Assembly: GCA_900618795.1 (NCBI GenBank)
Contig: UYJD01000016.1
Location: 124,001 to 188,000 of the forward strand
Direction of reading: 5' to 3'
DNA from: Cyanodermella asteris
Taxonomy: Eukaryota > Ascomycota > Lecanoromycetes > Ostropales > Stictidaceae
Length of the DNA stretch: 64,000 nt
Translations under genes and position numbers: made by a program
Shown here: positions 44,346 through 58,251 of the stretch, in pieces
Position numbering within the stretch: position 1 is the first letter of the stretch
How the letters are laid out: each line of letters begins with the position of its first letter
The notes under the pieces: generated by a model
Told to the model about the DNA's origin: nothing
The model's database searches: none
What the model saw: the letters and a program-made list of their open reading frames with translations, nothing else

Positions 44346-45447
44346 ATGCCGCCCAAGAACAAGAAGCAGGATGACAAGCCCAAGAAGGTCGCCGTCGACA
44401 AGACCTTTGGCATGAAAAACAAAAAGGGCGCCCAGGCACAGAAGCAAATCGCCTACATCAAGAACCAGGAATCGCAAGCCCAGTCGCCGGAAGCCAAAAA
44501 GAAAGCTGCCGAAAAGGCTCAGCGCGAAAAGGAAAAGGCTGCCGCGGAGCAGGCGAAGCGAGAGGCGGCGGAACTCTTCAAGCCCGTGCAGATACAAAAG
44601 GTGCCGTTTGGAGTCGATCCCAAAACGGTGCTGTGCCAGTTTTTCAAAAAGGGCGCATGCGAAAAGGGGAAGAAGTGCAAGTTCAGTCACGATCTGGCGG
44701 TGGAGAGAAAAGTGGAGAAGAGAGATTTGTACTCGGATAGTAAGGATGATGATAAGGAAGCCAAGGAGAAGGATAAGATGGACGACTGGGACGAAGGTTT
44801 GTTGAGAACCTCTGGACGATGTAAAAATGAGGTGCTAATATGTTACAGACAAGCTGAAGGAGGTCATCAAGAGCAAACACGGCAATCCTCGAACAACGAC
44901 CGACAAGGTCTGCAAATTTTTCATCGAAGCCGTCGAAAACGGCAAGTATGGATGGTTCTGGACGTGTCCGAACGGAGCCGACAAGTGCATGTACCGGCAT
45001 TCGCTCCCTCCCGGATTCGTACTCAAGACGAAGGAACAGCGTGCAGCCGAGAAGGCCCTGATGGACAAGTCTCCACTAAAAACCCTCACGCTCGAGGATT
45101 TCATCGAGTCGGAGCGGCACAAACTCACCGGAACCCTCACACCCGTCACGGAAGAGTCGTTCAAGAAGTGGAAGAAGGAGCGGACAGACAAGAAGGTGGC
45201 GGAACAGGAAATGCTCAAGGCCAAGGAAGCCACTGGAAAAGCCATGTTCGAGGCCGGCGACTGGAAGGATGAAGACGACGATGAGGATGATGACGATGAT
45301 GAAGATGACTTTGCGAGACTACGACTGGAGACTGAGGAGGAACAGAGGAGACGCGAGGAAGAACGTGTTGGAGGTGGTTTGGGTTTGGGTAAGGGTGCTG
45401 TTGGCGACGTACCTGACGAGAACGATGTTGGCGATGGTGATGGTTGA
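44346..45447 (+). CDS. TMA46: Translation machinery-associated protein Tma46 (ZC3H15/DFRP1 family)
   Basis: Two exons, 44346-44796 and 44849-45447, with a 52-nt intron (G|AC codes Asp in DDWDEDKLKEV), giving 349 residues. The N-terminus is Lys-rich with a coiled-coil-like Glu/Lys/Ala stretch (about 35-80). Two CCCH zinc fingers follow: [19 protein letters not shown], and after the splice [20 protein letters not shown] with [12 protein letters not shown]. The DFRP region comes next ([27 protein letters not shown]), then an acidic run ([12 protein letters not shown]). In yeast and animals these proteins bind the Rbg1/DRG1 GTPase and ribosomes. Reading through the intron gives a shifted, Arg-rich frame with no family match, so the splice is well supported. 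Confidence 0.95.
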
Positions 45448-47947
45448 ATGGCGGATCTCATTCGAGGTGCCGTTTTTCAATCTTTTACGCCAATCTCAGA
45501 CTTGGCTTCAGGTAAGGCTCATCTGTCCCGCGTGGACACCGCCTCTGCGAAAGCACGCAAGTCTGAGTACTGCGTTCAACGTTGTTGGATGCTCACGATC
45601 TGATTCCCGCTTGACACGACCGGGACACCGTCGGCAGCTCCGGAGGCTCCAGGATGTTCTGATGCCGCGCCGAGCAACTTTCGTGTCGCTCATTTCATGC
45701 ATATTCGAATACTTCAATCTCGTGGATCCTCTACGACCTTCTGAAAGCATAGATGCTATCAAAGCCACAGAAATTATTCTCTTCGTTTGGGCAGAGTGAA
45801 GCGGCAGCTTCAAGACGTAGCGCCTAGAGACCCGTTATTTCTTGTGACTCCGAGGGCTTGCCACGATATCCGTTGATAGTCCGCTTGTAAAATGCAAGGC
45901 CGGTATGCATAAGCTGTCGCGATTGTCCAAGAGAAGCGTATTGGCTGTCCTTTGCAACAATTGCCCAATTTGACACAACACAAGCCAGCGTCAGACCATA
46001 CCAAACTCAAGATCTGACACGACTAGAGGCCAACATTGCGCTTCAATAAAATACCGAAATCAACATTTCGGACTTTCGGGGTGTTTCAAGTTGAACGTGG
46101 CCTGAGTCTCTCTCTGTGTATCTCATTGATTACCTGATTTTGACATGGCAGGCAGCCAAATCAGACCATGCCAACCTGAAAAAAAAAAAATCCGAACACG
46201 CCCAGAATAATCGGACAACCCACGCGTTCACGAAATTCTGGAAAAGCAAATATTTCGGAGCTCCGGTATCTTCTAATTTTCTAAATGCCGCCGTCCAAGA
46301 ACTTTTTGGAAACTTCCTCGACACTGGGCGTCAATGCCGTCATTCTTTGCTTTTCCGAGTTTTGTCAGCACGTTCTCTGATCTTCCTGAATAATCTTGCC
46401 GATCATTCGTCGACGTATCCACGTCCAACATCACGGGTGCGGATCGGCTCGGGGCCTCTTGGGGACTGCAGGTGGCGGGACACGACCTCTTAGCTTCTGA
46501 TCTGAGAAGCCTGTTGTNNNNNNNNNNNNNNNNNNNNNNNNNNNNNNNNNNNNNNNNNNNNNNNNNNNNNNNNNNNNNNNNNNNNNNNNNNNNNNNNNNN
46601 NNNNNNNNNNNNNNNNNNNNNNNNNNNNNNNNNNNNNNNNNNNNNNNNNNNNNNNNNNNNNNNNNNNNNNNNNNNNNNNNNNNNNNNNNNNNNNNNNNNN
46701 NNNNNNNNNNNNNNNNNNNNNNNNNNNNNNNNNNNNNNNNNNNNNNNNNNNNNNNNNNNNNNNNNNNNNNNNNNNNNNNNNNNNNNNNNNNNNNNNNNNN
46801 NNNNNNNNNNNNNNNNNNNNNNNNNNNNNNNNNNNNNNNNNNNNNNNNNNNNNNNNNNNNNNNNNNNNNNNNNNNNNNNNNNNNNNNNNNNNNNNNNNNN
46901 NNNNNNNNNNNNNNNNNNNNNNNNNNNNNNNNNNNNNNNNNNNNNNNNNNNNNNNNNNNNNNNNNNNNNNNNNNNNNNNNNNNNNNNNNNNNNNNNNNNN
47001 NNNNNNNNNNNNNNNNNNNNNNNNNNNNNNNNNNNNNNNNNNNNNNNNNNNNNNNNNNNNNNNNNNNNNNNNNNNNNNNNNNNNNNNNNNNNNNNNNNNN
47101 NNNNNNNNNNNNNNNNNNNNNNNNNNNNNNNNNNNNNNNNNNNNNNNNNNNNNNNNNNNNNNNNNNNNNNNNNNNNNNNNNNNNNNNNNNNNNNNNNNNN
47201 NNNNNNNNNNNNNNNNNNNNNNNNNNNNNNNNNNNNNNCACTCTTCAGCCTTCTGATTCTCCACTGCCCATATGTTGTATTATCCGCTGAGCGGCGAGAC
47301 AGGAACCCTGCTGACAAAAGCCCCTGGGAGATACGAGCGTTCGTTAAGCTGTTTCAGCTATCCTTAAAGGCTTAAGGCGCTGCCATGCCAATGGCACGCG
47401 ACTTACTCGCCGCAGCCTCGCAGAAATAGGTTGAACGTTCCCGAGAGCGTGATCGGCTTCTTCGCTTTGCTGCTTTACGCACATTGTCTTTGATTCCACC
47501 TTTCGCATTATCGATGACCGTCGCGACTGGGGGGAACTTGAGCAGCGCCCGGTGTTTAAATTGCGCACTTTCAAGATGCCAGCACATAAAGCAGAGTTTT
47601 TGTCTTATTTCGGACCGAGCTGGCTGACAGCCTGGTCTGGCTTGCCTTCATCTGCTGAAGACAGCTAATTACCGATCACCTGGCAATTTGACCTCTCACG
47701 CCTGGGCTAACTGCGCCTCGCCTCGCCCCCCCTTCTCTGTTTATAATTGCACAGCCCGTGGCAATGACGGCGGTCAGCAGCCACTGATGCCACCTTTCAC
47801 ATCCCAGAGTTTATACAGAATATTGGAATCCTTTTGCGTACTAGAAAGTCAGGAGGCTAACTGATTGAGCGTTCACGGAGCTTGAATTGTTTACCCGTGC
47901 CCAATTTCCCCTTCCAGCCTGCCAGCATTGTCCAAAAGACCCGAAGA
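45448..47947. other. Intergenic region containing the assembly gap
   Basis: No gene is recognised on either side of the N run. The left flank has a run of 12 A at about 46180-46191. All frames that span the N run are artefacts. Confidence 0.5.
46518..47238. other. Assembly gap (run of N, 721 positions)
   Basis: There is unbroken N over this stretch. The sequence on its two sides shares no obvious repeat. The real length and content are unknown. Confidence 0.99.
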
Positions 47948-49592
47948 ATGGCAGGTCAACTCCAACAAGAGCATGAAGATGTCGCCAACTGGGTCACGGA
48001 TGGCTTTTACACGCCCGATGCCATTCTGTCTCGATCGACAAAGCTATGGGACGATATCCAGCCACGCATAGCTAGTCTAATAAGCGAGCCTTCGAACCCA
48101 GAGCGGCTCAGCGAGAGCGCATTTATAGCACATTTTCAAAAGCAAGACAGATCATTCGAGTCGGAAGACGGCATAGACGCAGCCAGGGTCGTGTTTTCAA
48201 GTATGCGTTATCTTGCAAAGCTTCCTCTTATCTCAGAGCCTAGCCACCCGGACGGCCTGACCGCGAGGGAGCTTTCGCTTGCTGCGACCTGGCTCTTCTT
48301 AACAAACACGTCGAACTATTCCAGTCAGACTCGTACGAGGACGCCTGCTGACTACCGAAGGATTCTCTTCCAAAGCCTCGCAGTGCTTGATGATCGACTT
48401 TCGCATAACCCCGACGATTGGTATCAGTATGCCCTCGACAACGCAGTCGCCGGACTTGACCCGAGTGACATCACCGACTATACGTGCAACCGCGATGATG
48501 ATGGAGATGAATTATACCACGATGTCGTAGACGTGCTTTTCAAGGTTCAGCCAGAGAGGTGGGCCCCACATGGACTGATGGGCCAGGTGCATAGAGACGA
48601 ATGGCGCGGACTGGCAAAACGCTTGCATAACACAAACGTGCGTTTGCACCAGCTTTCAATACCGATGGAGCGATTCAGGACGCTCGTTCGGGTGCTGCTG
48701 CCAGCTCAGTGGGATTTCGAGTCTCGTCCCGCATCGCAGAGAGCAGGAGCGGAGTCAAGGGATGCGGCGGAATGCATCTTGAGCGCGTTCGGCCAAGATC
48801 CAGAAGGCATCACCTGGCCCACATTCAATGATGCCTTGAAAAATGCAGCGGTACGTCGTATTGCCCGATGTGAGATGGCGACAATCCGCTGACCGCGCAC
48901 AGCCTCACCTGCTGAACCCCATGCTTCGCAATCTCTCCGAGATTCTTCTAGGGAAAATCAGCATCGACACCGATCTCTGGGGAGCAATAGAGGATGACCC
49001 GATGGAAGCACCTCCACCAGGGATCATTGCTTCCCCGGCTCTTCTGGATCAACTTGGCACGATGTTCTCGGCGCAACACATGTCCGAGTTTAGATGCACC
49101 AAGCACTGGGCAGGTGCCGATAAACCATCGGCGGCGACGCTCTTTGCCGAATTGACTCAGAGTATGCAGCGGAGGAGAAGCGTGATATTCCTGATCGGAG
49201 GAGAGGTCGTTGCGGGCAGTGGCAAATGCATCTTTGGTGCATCAAAAGGTGTGGCTTCGGCGTGGCTACAGAGTGAACTCGACCAGGGCAGATCCTTCGG
49301 TCCCCTGGTGATGCCGATATCGGCAAAGCTCTTCCAGCTCTACCCGGTCCAGGATGTCTTTCTTGAAGGTGACTTTACGTTAGTGGATGGCTCTTTGCGT
49401 TTTGACGGGGCGAGTTCTCCGGCCTTTATGAGTCTTAAACCAGCGTTAGACGGCGGCTGTGTGAATGCCAGTCGAGAGACCACCGGAAGCAAGGCGCTCG
49501 GTTTATCGCAATCGAGGCAGCGAGGGCTTGTTCGATTCAAGATTCAAGAGGTCGAGATGTGGGAGCAGTTCGAAGGTGACGACGACGAATAA
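47948..49592 (+). CDS. TLDc-domain-like protein (Rtc5/MEAK7-like), tentative
   Basis: Two exons, 47948-48850 and 48903-49592, with a 52-nt intron (donor GTACGT, branch CTGAC, acceptor CACAG), giving 530 residues. ATG 47948 (MAGQLQQEHEDVANWV) is the first Met of the frame. The stretch ITWPTFNDALKNAA|PHLLNPMLRNL, spanning the splice, resembles the region before the TLDc domain in Rtc5-type proteins. RRSVIFLIGGEVVAGSGKCIFGA and LFQLYPVQDVFLEGDFTLVDG resemble the core and C-terminal strands of a TLDc fold. TLDc proteins act in oxidative stress, and Rtc5 with the vacuolar ATPase in yeast; transferring that here is inference. There is no signal peptide or membrane helix. The family call is from memory of motifs and could be wrong; the gene model itself is solid. 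Confidence 0.62.
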
Positions 49593-51632
49593 CGGCCAGC
49601 GGCTGTTCCAGCCTTCAAGGACTACGTGTCCTTCCAATGATACCTAACATGCTGAAGTGAACTGGAGCAGGCGTTCTATGCTCAAGCAGCACACTACGGC
49701 CTAATGCAATCACTCCATTCTGTACTGCTGCATCGAGCTTCTTTCACCAGGCTTGTCAAGTGCACCTGCAAGTATTCACGGAACTGATCCCGCGTGTTCG
49801 CGCAAATGCGCCATAAACCCTCACAAAGTTCTAGAGCGAGAATTGCAGCATGCGCTAGGTAGAGGATGACTTGATGATGCCACACTAGGAACGGCGGTGT
49901 CTCCATGGTCTAGCGCGGCCAGGTGTGACACACGGGAACACATTAATACAAGACGGTAATGGAGCGGCCGTAAAGCGAGGGCAGTCACTAAACGTGTTTC
50001 CGTAGCGTCTCCGTATCGAGAGGGGACATGAACAGGGCGGAGCGACGACCACGGGAAGCGGAGGCATGCCCTCGACATGTAGAGGGAAGACCCTCGGAGA
50101 TGGGAGGGCGGCGGCGGCGCTTGACCGGAAGAGGAAATCAACCGGAAGCGATATGACCGTTCCAACCACGCCTTGTGCGCCCGACATCCCGTCTAATACC
50201 ACCAGCACCCTGGCGGCCGTCATCTGTCGCTTCTGCATCAGGGCAACGGCATCATGCTCAGGGCAATCTACGCAGCAGGCATCGTTTTCGCACAACGGCG
50301 ACGCTCGAGTTCCGGCTCTGCTGGTGGAATCGATGCCCTTGGTTGCGATCTAGCTGGTACTCCCGACTGCGGCCCTCAAGGCGCAGAAAGAGGACAAGTC
50401 GGGCACCCGGCTGCAGCTTGATTCTCTTGCATTGCCTCGGTCGATGGAAAAGGTTGGGTATCTACACGAGTGGAAGATGCGAGCAAGCCGGAGCAAACCT
50501 CCATCAGTGCCTTCCTCATGCATAATCCAGGATGGCCAAGCGCCGGATTCAGACTATTTCCGTCGACAAGTCCCGATTTATCTCACTGTCTCGAAAATGT
50601 GAATGCATGTTAACTGCCATATGATCTCGGAAAGTGCTCCGGATTGCTCTCAAGCTGATGATGGTCATGGTACTTGTGCAGATTTGGTAAGTGCCCTTGC
50701 AAAACCCAACGGTAGGAGATCATCCAAGAAAGACCTTCGATGTCGAAGTGCGATGTTTGTACACAGAAATGCGAGCGTGTATGAGAAGGTCACTTCCCCC
50801 ATGGAATTCCTACGGTACCCCGCAAAATGTATTCCTCAGACCCCACGCGTTTTGAACAAGGGCCCCTTGCTGTCAGCGTCGGAGCTTTGTGGGGAGGCAT
50901 GGAGTCAGATTCAAAGTCTCGGGGCAGTGCCTCATTATGCAGACTTGGCCGGAGGATGGAAGACACAAGCTCTGTTCCTGGGTTAGGAGTCACCGTCCGA
51001 CATGCACCCGACATGTCGAGATCCGATAGAAAGTTGAGCTTGTTCACTCCGAATCATGTCCATGGACCACCTTGAGTGGGGCTCAGCAGGCGGGAGAGCA
51101 TGGCTATGGGCACTTCCGACTACCAAGTAAGCAATGGCTTGCAAGACTCTCGCTTGTAGCTTAGCTAGTCATGCTTGAAGCACCTCTTCCGCGGCTTCTA
51201 TAGGTCATTTTCGTGGCCAACCCGTTCGGCACTCTGCTTGACAGGTATTCAGTCTACCGGGAATCTCCTTGGCCCGTTCGTGAGGCGAATTCCTGTGTTC
51301 GAGTCCTCTCGCGTCCTCCCTGCAAATAAAAGGCACTCTTGGCTGTACTATCCTCAATGTCCGACGCTAGCTTGGTCGAAGCACCATCAGACCACTCGCT
51401 TCAAGCCTCCTCGCTTATGATGTCCGTTGACAAGGAGCTACAGTGAACAGCTAGATTACTGCTTGTTCAGTTCTACATAAAATGTGCAAAACAGGCCGAC
51501 CAGAGCATGTGCTTGCAGATGAGAAGCTTAAGACACCAGCCATATCCAACAGTGTCTGCCTCTTGTCTCGTCTTCACGGATGTCTTGCGCTCCAAGATCA
51601 TCCTCATGAAAGTTCGCATAACACAGGCGAAG
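49593..51632. other. Intergenic, about 2 kb, no gene recognised
   Basis: Several frames of 60-130 codons occur on both strands with no motif or matching splice partner. I see no repeat array. The 3' part is the upstream region of the carboxylesterase. Confidence 0.45.
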
Positions 51633-53460
<1,828 letters not shown>

Positions 53461-54220
53461 GCTTGGGGGGCCACAGAGCCTCAGCGCTGCGATCCGGATG
53501 GTCCTGACGGAGATCCTTTCGCATTGCCAAGCTGGGCGTATCGAAATCGCGGCTCGAAGTGACGACGTCTGTCAGAGCCTCACTGTCATTGGCAGAGATT
53601 GCGTCTTTACAGCTGCAAATACATTCATACCGGTAGCAAATTTTGTGGACGGCGTTACGATGGGAGTTGCGAAAACGTCTCCACTAAAGAAATTACAGCT
53701 TTTGATCACAATGACAGCCATTAGGTCAGTCTGTACTTGCTTGCTGCGATAAACCAAGTGTACAAGGCGGGTGGAAAGAAGTCTTTGTCGGGGTCCTCCC
53801 TAGGAACTTGGCTGAATACTTAGCTAGATACTTGGACGGATGTTTAGTTATTTACTCGGCGAGGTATTCAGTCAGGTAAGTAGCCATGTCTTTGGCAGGT
53901 CATCTACCTAGACACTTAGCTAGGTGATCAGCTAGATACCCAGGCGGGTGTTTAGCTGGGTAGGCATTTGGCTAGTATGAACGGAACACCGGCAGCGGCT
54001 TCTGTCCCTTCTGCATTGTGTGTCAGGGTGCTATAATGAGAATCCACAAACTAGTTCACGTAATTACTTTTTCAGGAAACGTATGATGAACATAAGGTCG
54101 ACTTAAAACTCTGCAGCACTGTCGCAGCATCCCGATGCGACAATTCATATGATAAACAGATCCAACGACAAATCAACAGACTGCTTACGTACGCCAATTC
54201 GAGGCTTGCATAATTCTATT
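53461..54220. other. Convergent 3' spacer with repeat locus C
   Basis: It separates the carboxylesterase from the minus-strand Pro/Gln-rich gene. Apart from repeat C nothing is recognised. Confidence 0.45.
53804..53975 (+). repeat. Degenerate 12-nt tandem repeat, locus C (about 14 units)
   Basis: In steps of 12 from 53804: GAACTTGGCTGA, ATACTTAGCTAG, ATACTTGGACGG, ATGTTTAGTTAT, TTACTCGGCGAG, and so on to GTGTTTAGCTGG, with a final 16-nt unit. ACACTTAGCTAG (53912) differs by one or two bases from the best copies of locus A 50 kb away. Same orientation as A and B. Confidence 0.8.
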
Positions 54221-57050
54221 TCAGTTGAGGAAAGCCTTAACTGCACCTTTCGCGAGTCCTATCCCAAAGGCAGTGGCGAGCTTCTGTCCCTGACTCGCTG
54301 GCTGTGCTCTCTTTTTCGGCTGAGCGCTTTCGGCTTTGTTCTCTTGTTTGGCACCTGACTGGATCGGCATGGGCTGAGAGGCTCGCAGCGCGATTTGTGG
54401 GGCCGATGAAACCATTGTTGGCTGTTGCTGTTGCTGCTGGATGACAGAGGAGACACCAACTGGTCCTTGCGCCGTAGATTGCCCCGGACTTGAAACCTGT
54501 TGCGATGGACCAGGTGATGATATGATTCGCACAAGTTGAGGCTGGCCCTGGGTCGATTGGGTCTGCTGGTACATTGGTGTCCCAGAGCTTTGCACAAGTT
54601 GAGGCTGCACCAGAGGAGACGTTATTACTTGCTGAGGAGCAGGCGTTGGAGCCGTCTGAACAAGACGCGGCTGCAATGGTGCCGGCGACATGGGAGGCGA
54701 GGTCGCCATCTGCGCCGGTGAAGAAGGTTTTGACGGGGGCATGAACGGAACTGCACCTGGTACAGCTGTGGTGTCGTCGCTTCGTGCTTGTGGGTGTCCG
54801 GTCCCATAGTAGGTACCTGTAGGTGTGCCAATGCTAGCGGAGGATGCCACAGATTGTCGATGGAGAGGTGGTGAAGCAGACACCTCGGCGGGTGGCGTCT
54901 GGCCTATCTTCGTAGTTTGATGAGGAGCCGCCCGCCCCAGTGGGATCGAGACCAGTTGGATAGTCTGATGAAGGCTGATTGGTGATGGTGCAGGCGTCGA
55001 CGTGGCTGGAACCGGAACACTATCTATTCGCGATGGAGTGGACCCTGGACTGTGGACGACCGGTACAGATGTATGCAGCGATGTTTGCGATGCGTGAGCC
55101 GCGGCGTTCGGTGCTCCCGGTGAGCCGGCAATTTGTACATTGTATTGGACTGGAGTTGGATTCGGGACTGGCGGAGGACTGTTTGGAGGATGAGACAACG
55201 ATTGCTGTTCTGTTGAAACTACTCCAGGTAAATTATCGTGGTTCCCTGAGAGCCCAACTTCCAGAGACGCCGCCTGTGGTTGATTTGGCACAGCAGACAC
55301 CGAGGCAAATTGACCTGTGGTATTTTGTGCTTGTGCGGCGTGAGACGAATGACTCAAGGTGGTATGACCAGGGGTATTTCCCTGCTGTGCAGAAGGCTGA
55401 ACTTGATAGCCCTGCGCTTGTGTCGATTCCTCCTTGCCGGAATGTCCGGGTATTGCAGCTGTCCCCGGTGCGCTTGCCTGCACAATGGGTGAAGGAGATA
55501 CAGAAACATTGGTGCCTGACAGCGGACCGGTAGAAGTAGTGGCAGGTCGGGGCGATATACTTGAAGCTGATATCGCAGATACACTGGCATTGTGTTGGTT
55601 TTCAGGGCTCGGGGACACTACTTCCGAGGACGAATGAGCGACTATGGCAGGTTGTTCGGCTCCCGCAGGAGCAGGGGACATCATGCGCTGTGCCATTCCG
55701 TTCAAATTGTACTGGAGAACAGGATGGCTGTATTGCGAGGGAGACATGGAGGGCACAGGTGAGGCTATGCGCGTTGTTGCCGCAGCATCCTCCAAAGCCG
55801 TGACTTGAGGGTGCTGATACAAGGATTGAGGAGATGAAGTCCTTTGCTCGACGCTAGCAGGCCTGTCATGCCCGGATACTTGTCCTTGGCTAGCCTGTCC
55901 ATGAGTCGAAGGACCGCTCAGCGCATTGGGCGAGTACGGAGGAGCCGGTCCTTGCGAGTATTCGATGCTGTTCGTGGTCAAGAGTGTTGGCAGATTAGAA
56001 TGGACGAGATATGAGCCCGTGCCCTGAAAGGTGCCTATGGGGGGGGACTGCGCGAAAGCCTCTTCAGGTGCACGAGAATCATCGAGTCCACTGGAAGGTA
56101 CAAAGACTGCCTGGGGAATCGGCATAGGGTTACTTGCCGTCTCTGCCTCTCTGCCAATTGGCAAACCTCCAGCAGGCGTTCTGGGTATTGTGACTCGGAC
56201 TGCATGCATGTCTGCAAATAATGGTCAGCGGTTGTTCGAGGACCTCAACAAGCAATCTCGATTCACCTGCACTCAAAGGATCCGGTACATAATAGTAGAC
56301 TTGGCCATCCACCGTTGTCATGACAAAATTTTCGCCGTCATGTTGGTCAATCGAGATGTGATGGATGAGCTTCAAAGCTCCTGACCGGCCGCTCTTTATT
56401 AGAGCAACCAACTCCTTCTCTAGCCAGGGATAGTAGTCAGAGACCGCATAGGACCCGCCACCACCCTCGCTCATCATCACGTAGCTCTGATTCACACCAA
56501 GCGCGACGAGCTTGGGGGCTCGAGCCCAGCCACCTTGTGGGCTTTTCAACTTCTCCAAGGCAATCTGTAGTGGTCCTGGGAGGTTATCCCAAAAGTAGTC
56601 TTTACCATCTTCAGCCCAAAACGAAGCGTTGCAGGGGCCCAGTGAAATGCGAAGTTTCGGAATGTTCCGAACTGAGTACCCATTGGCATCTTTGACTCGA
56701 AGCCAAGCAGCAAGCTTCTCTGGCAGGCCATCATGTGCGAATGATGCGCCACCTGCCCTGGTACGATAACTCATGAACCAGCTCTCGCCGGCTCCGAGAA
56801 CTAGATGGTGCACATGGGCAACATCGGATGAGCCTGCTGCAAACCTGGCAGACAGCCGCTGAGGAAGATTTTTCCTGTTTGCTGTCAGCTTGTTGAAGGC
56901 TTACTTGTACCAGGCAAAGCGCATACATTCGCCATTGAGTTTGCGACTCGAAGAAGTAGCCATCTGTCAGAATGTGTAAGTGAGAATCCATCCACGCGGC
57001 AGTCTGAGATTGCAAGTACCAGGACCAAAGGCAAAGACCACATCAGTCAT
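54221..57050 (-). CDS. Large Pro/Gln/Ser-rich fungal protein of unknown function
   Basis: Four exons, 57050-57020, 56963-56905, 56858-56267 and 56211-54221, with introns of 56, 46 and 55 nt, giving 890 residues. The spliced start reads MTDVVFAFGPDGYFFESQTQW, then joins RLSARFAAGSSDVAHVHHLV and LGAGESWFMSYR. The first 230 residues form an ordered region (WDNLPGPLQIALEKL, LVALGVNQSYVMM, GSYAVSDYYPWLEKELVAL, DGENFVMTTVDGQVYYYVPDP) that looks like a conserved Pezizomycotina domain of unknown role. Residues 240-850 are low complexity, rich in Pro, Ser, Gln, Thr and Val, with a short Gln run, and the end is a basic, amphipathic segment (GQKLATAFGIGLAKGAVKAFLN). There is no signal peptide. The composition suggests a disordered scaffold or transcription-related protein; I do not assign a function. 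Exons 1 and 2 are inferred from splice motifs. Confidence 0.72.
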
Positions 57051-58251
57051 TTCTCTCGTGAGCACAGAGCGCAAAAGCAGCCAATTCAAGCACAAGTATA
57101 GTCCAATGCAATGGTCAGTACAATCAGAGACTCAAGGTCCACTTAAAGGGGTTTATCAACGACGCCTGAGGACGGGGAAGTAGGAAGCTACGAGCTGTCT
57201 ACACATCTTGAGGTGCCTCTTGACAAGGCTGTTATGTTGCTGACTGAGATAGTGCAGAGCGCCTTGGGCCGCCTAGCCCATTGGCGTGATGCCTCAGGCC
57301 ACTGAAGCCACGAGCGGAGGTGCAGACGCCCAGACCAGTCTCGGCATCCCCAAATGTCGGCACGCACGGGACAGCCAAACTCGCCTGGCTTTGGTTTGAG
57401 TCAGGCTGTGATCGCGTCGATGCAACCAAAAAGTCAGAGGCGGTCGGAGTGCTTCGGGAATCAATCAACTGTGCACCACTAAATTCCTCCCTCCTCTATC
57501 GATTCCAGAGTGGACGTGAAGCGGCTGAGTAGGCGTCAGTTGGTCTTTGCACACCAGTGCTTACGGGAGGAGCAGACGACTGCTAAAGGACACCGAGGGC
57601 CAGAATCTATGCATTCAACCACGGTTGCAGCAGTGAAAATTCCATCCTCCGCGCATCTAGCTCATGCCTACGCGTCGCGTGTGTTGGCGATTTCACCCCA
57701 GATGTTGACTTTGCAACCTCAAATCCAACCATTCTTGTCACGGGCATTCTCGTGCAACTTCTGAATATTGTGAGGCGGCATGGTCGTGAGCCCCGCAACC
57801 CTTCCTTATCGGCTCAATTGATACTGTAGCTGTTCTCGGCCATCAAATTGACTACTCATTCATGTTAGGTGTGCATCCGCCGTCTAATCCTTTCCATTCC
57901 AGCCGACGCTCTCCTACCACCAGCCATTGTTCCGCATGCGTGAATTCTCTTTGTTGCTCGTTGTACTGGTGTTGGTCCTGTTCGGAGCACCAACAGAAGC
58001 CTTGTCCAATGACTGATGATCTCGCGAGCGATCATCAGAGCCTTGTCGGCGTGGCGGGAGTCGGTACTCGCGGACCACGTGCAGGAATCCTCCATTGAGT
58101 CCATCACCCCTGGCACAGACGCGTTAGCATCGAAGCGAATAATAAGCGGCGATGATAATGGTATCCAAGAATTGGCGACGACGCTCGAGCCACTGTGAGG
58201 TAGGTATCCCGGATGGGTTCCATATATGTAGCTTGTAGCCTATACAGTTTC
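57051..58251. other. Intergenic, about 1.2 kb, no gene recognised
   Basis: Short frames only, with no repeat or RNA gene seen. It covers the upstream region of the Pro/Gln-rich gene and the 3' side of DBP5. Confidence 0.45.

Noticed and set aside
45269-45799. A 176-codon Met/Arg-rich frame over the TMA46 3' end
   Set aside because: It is a frame shadow of the acidic Asp/Glu run in TMA46.
46273-47317. Frames of 270-320 codons spanning the N run
   Set aside because: They are open only because N cannot encode a stop.
54979-55533. A 184-codon plus-strand frame
   Set aside because: It is antisense to the low-complexity part of the Pro/Gln-rich gene, with no motif of its own.
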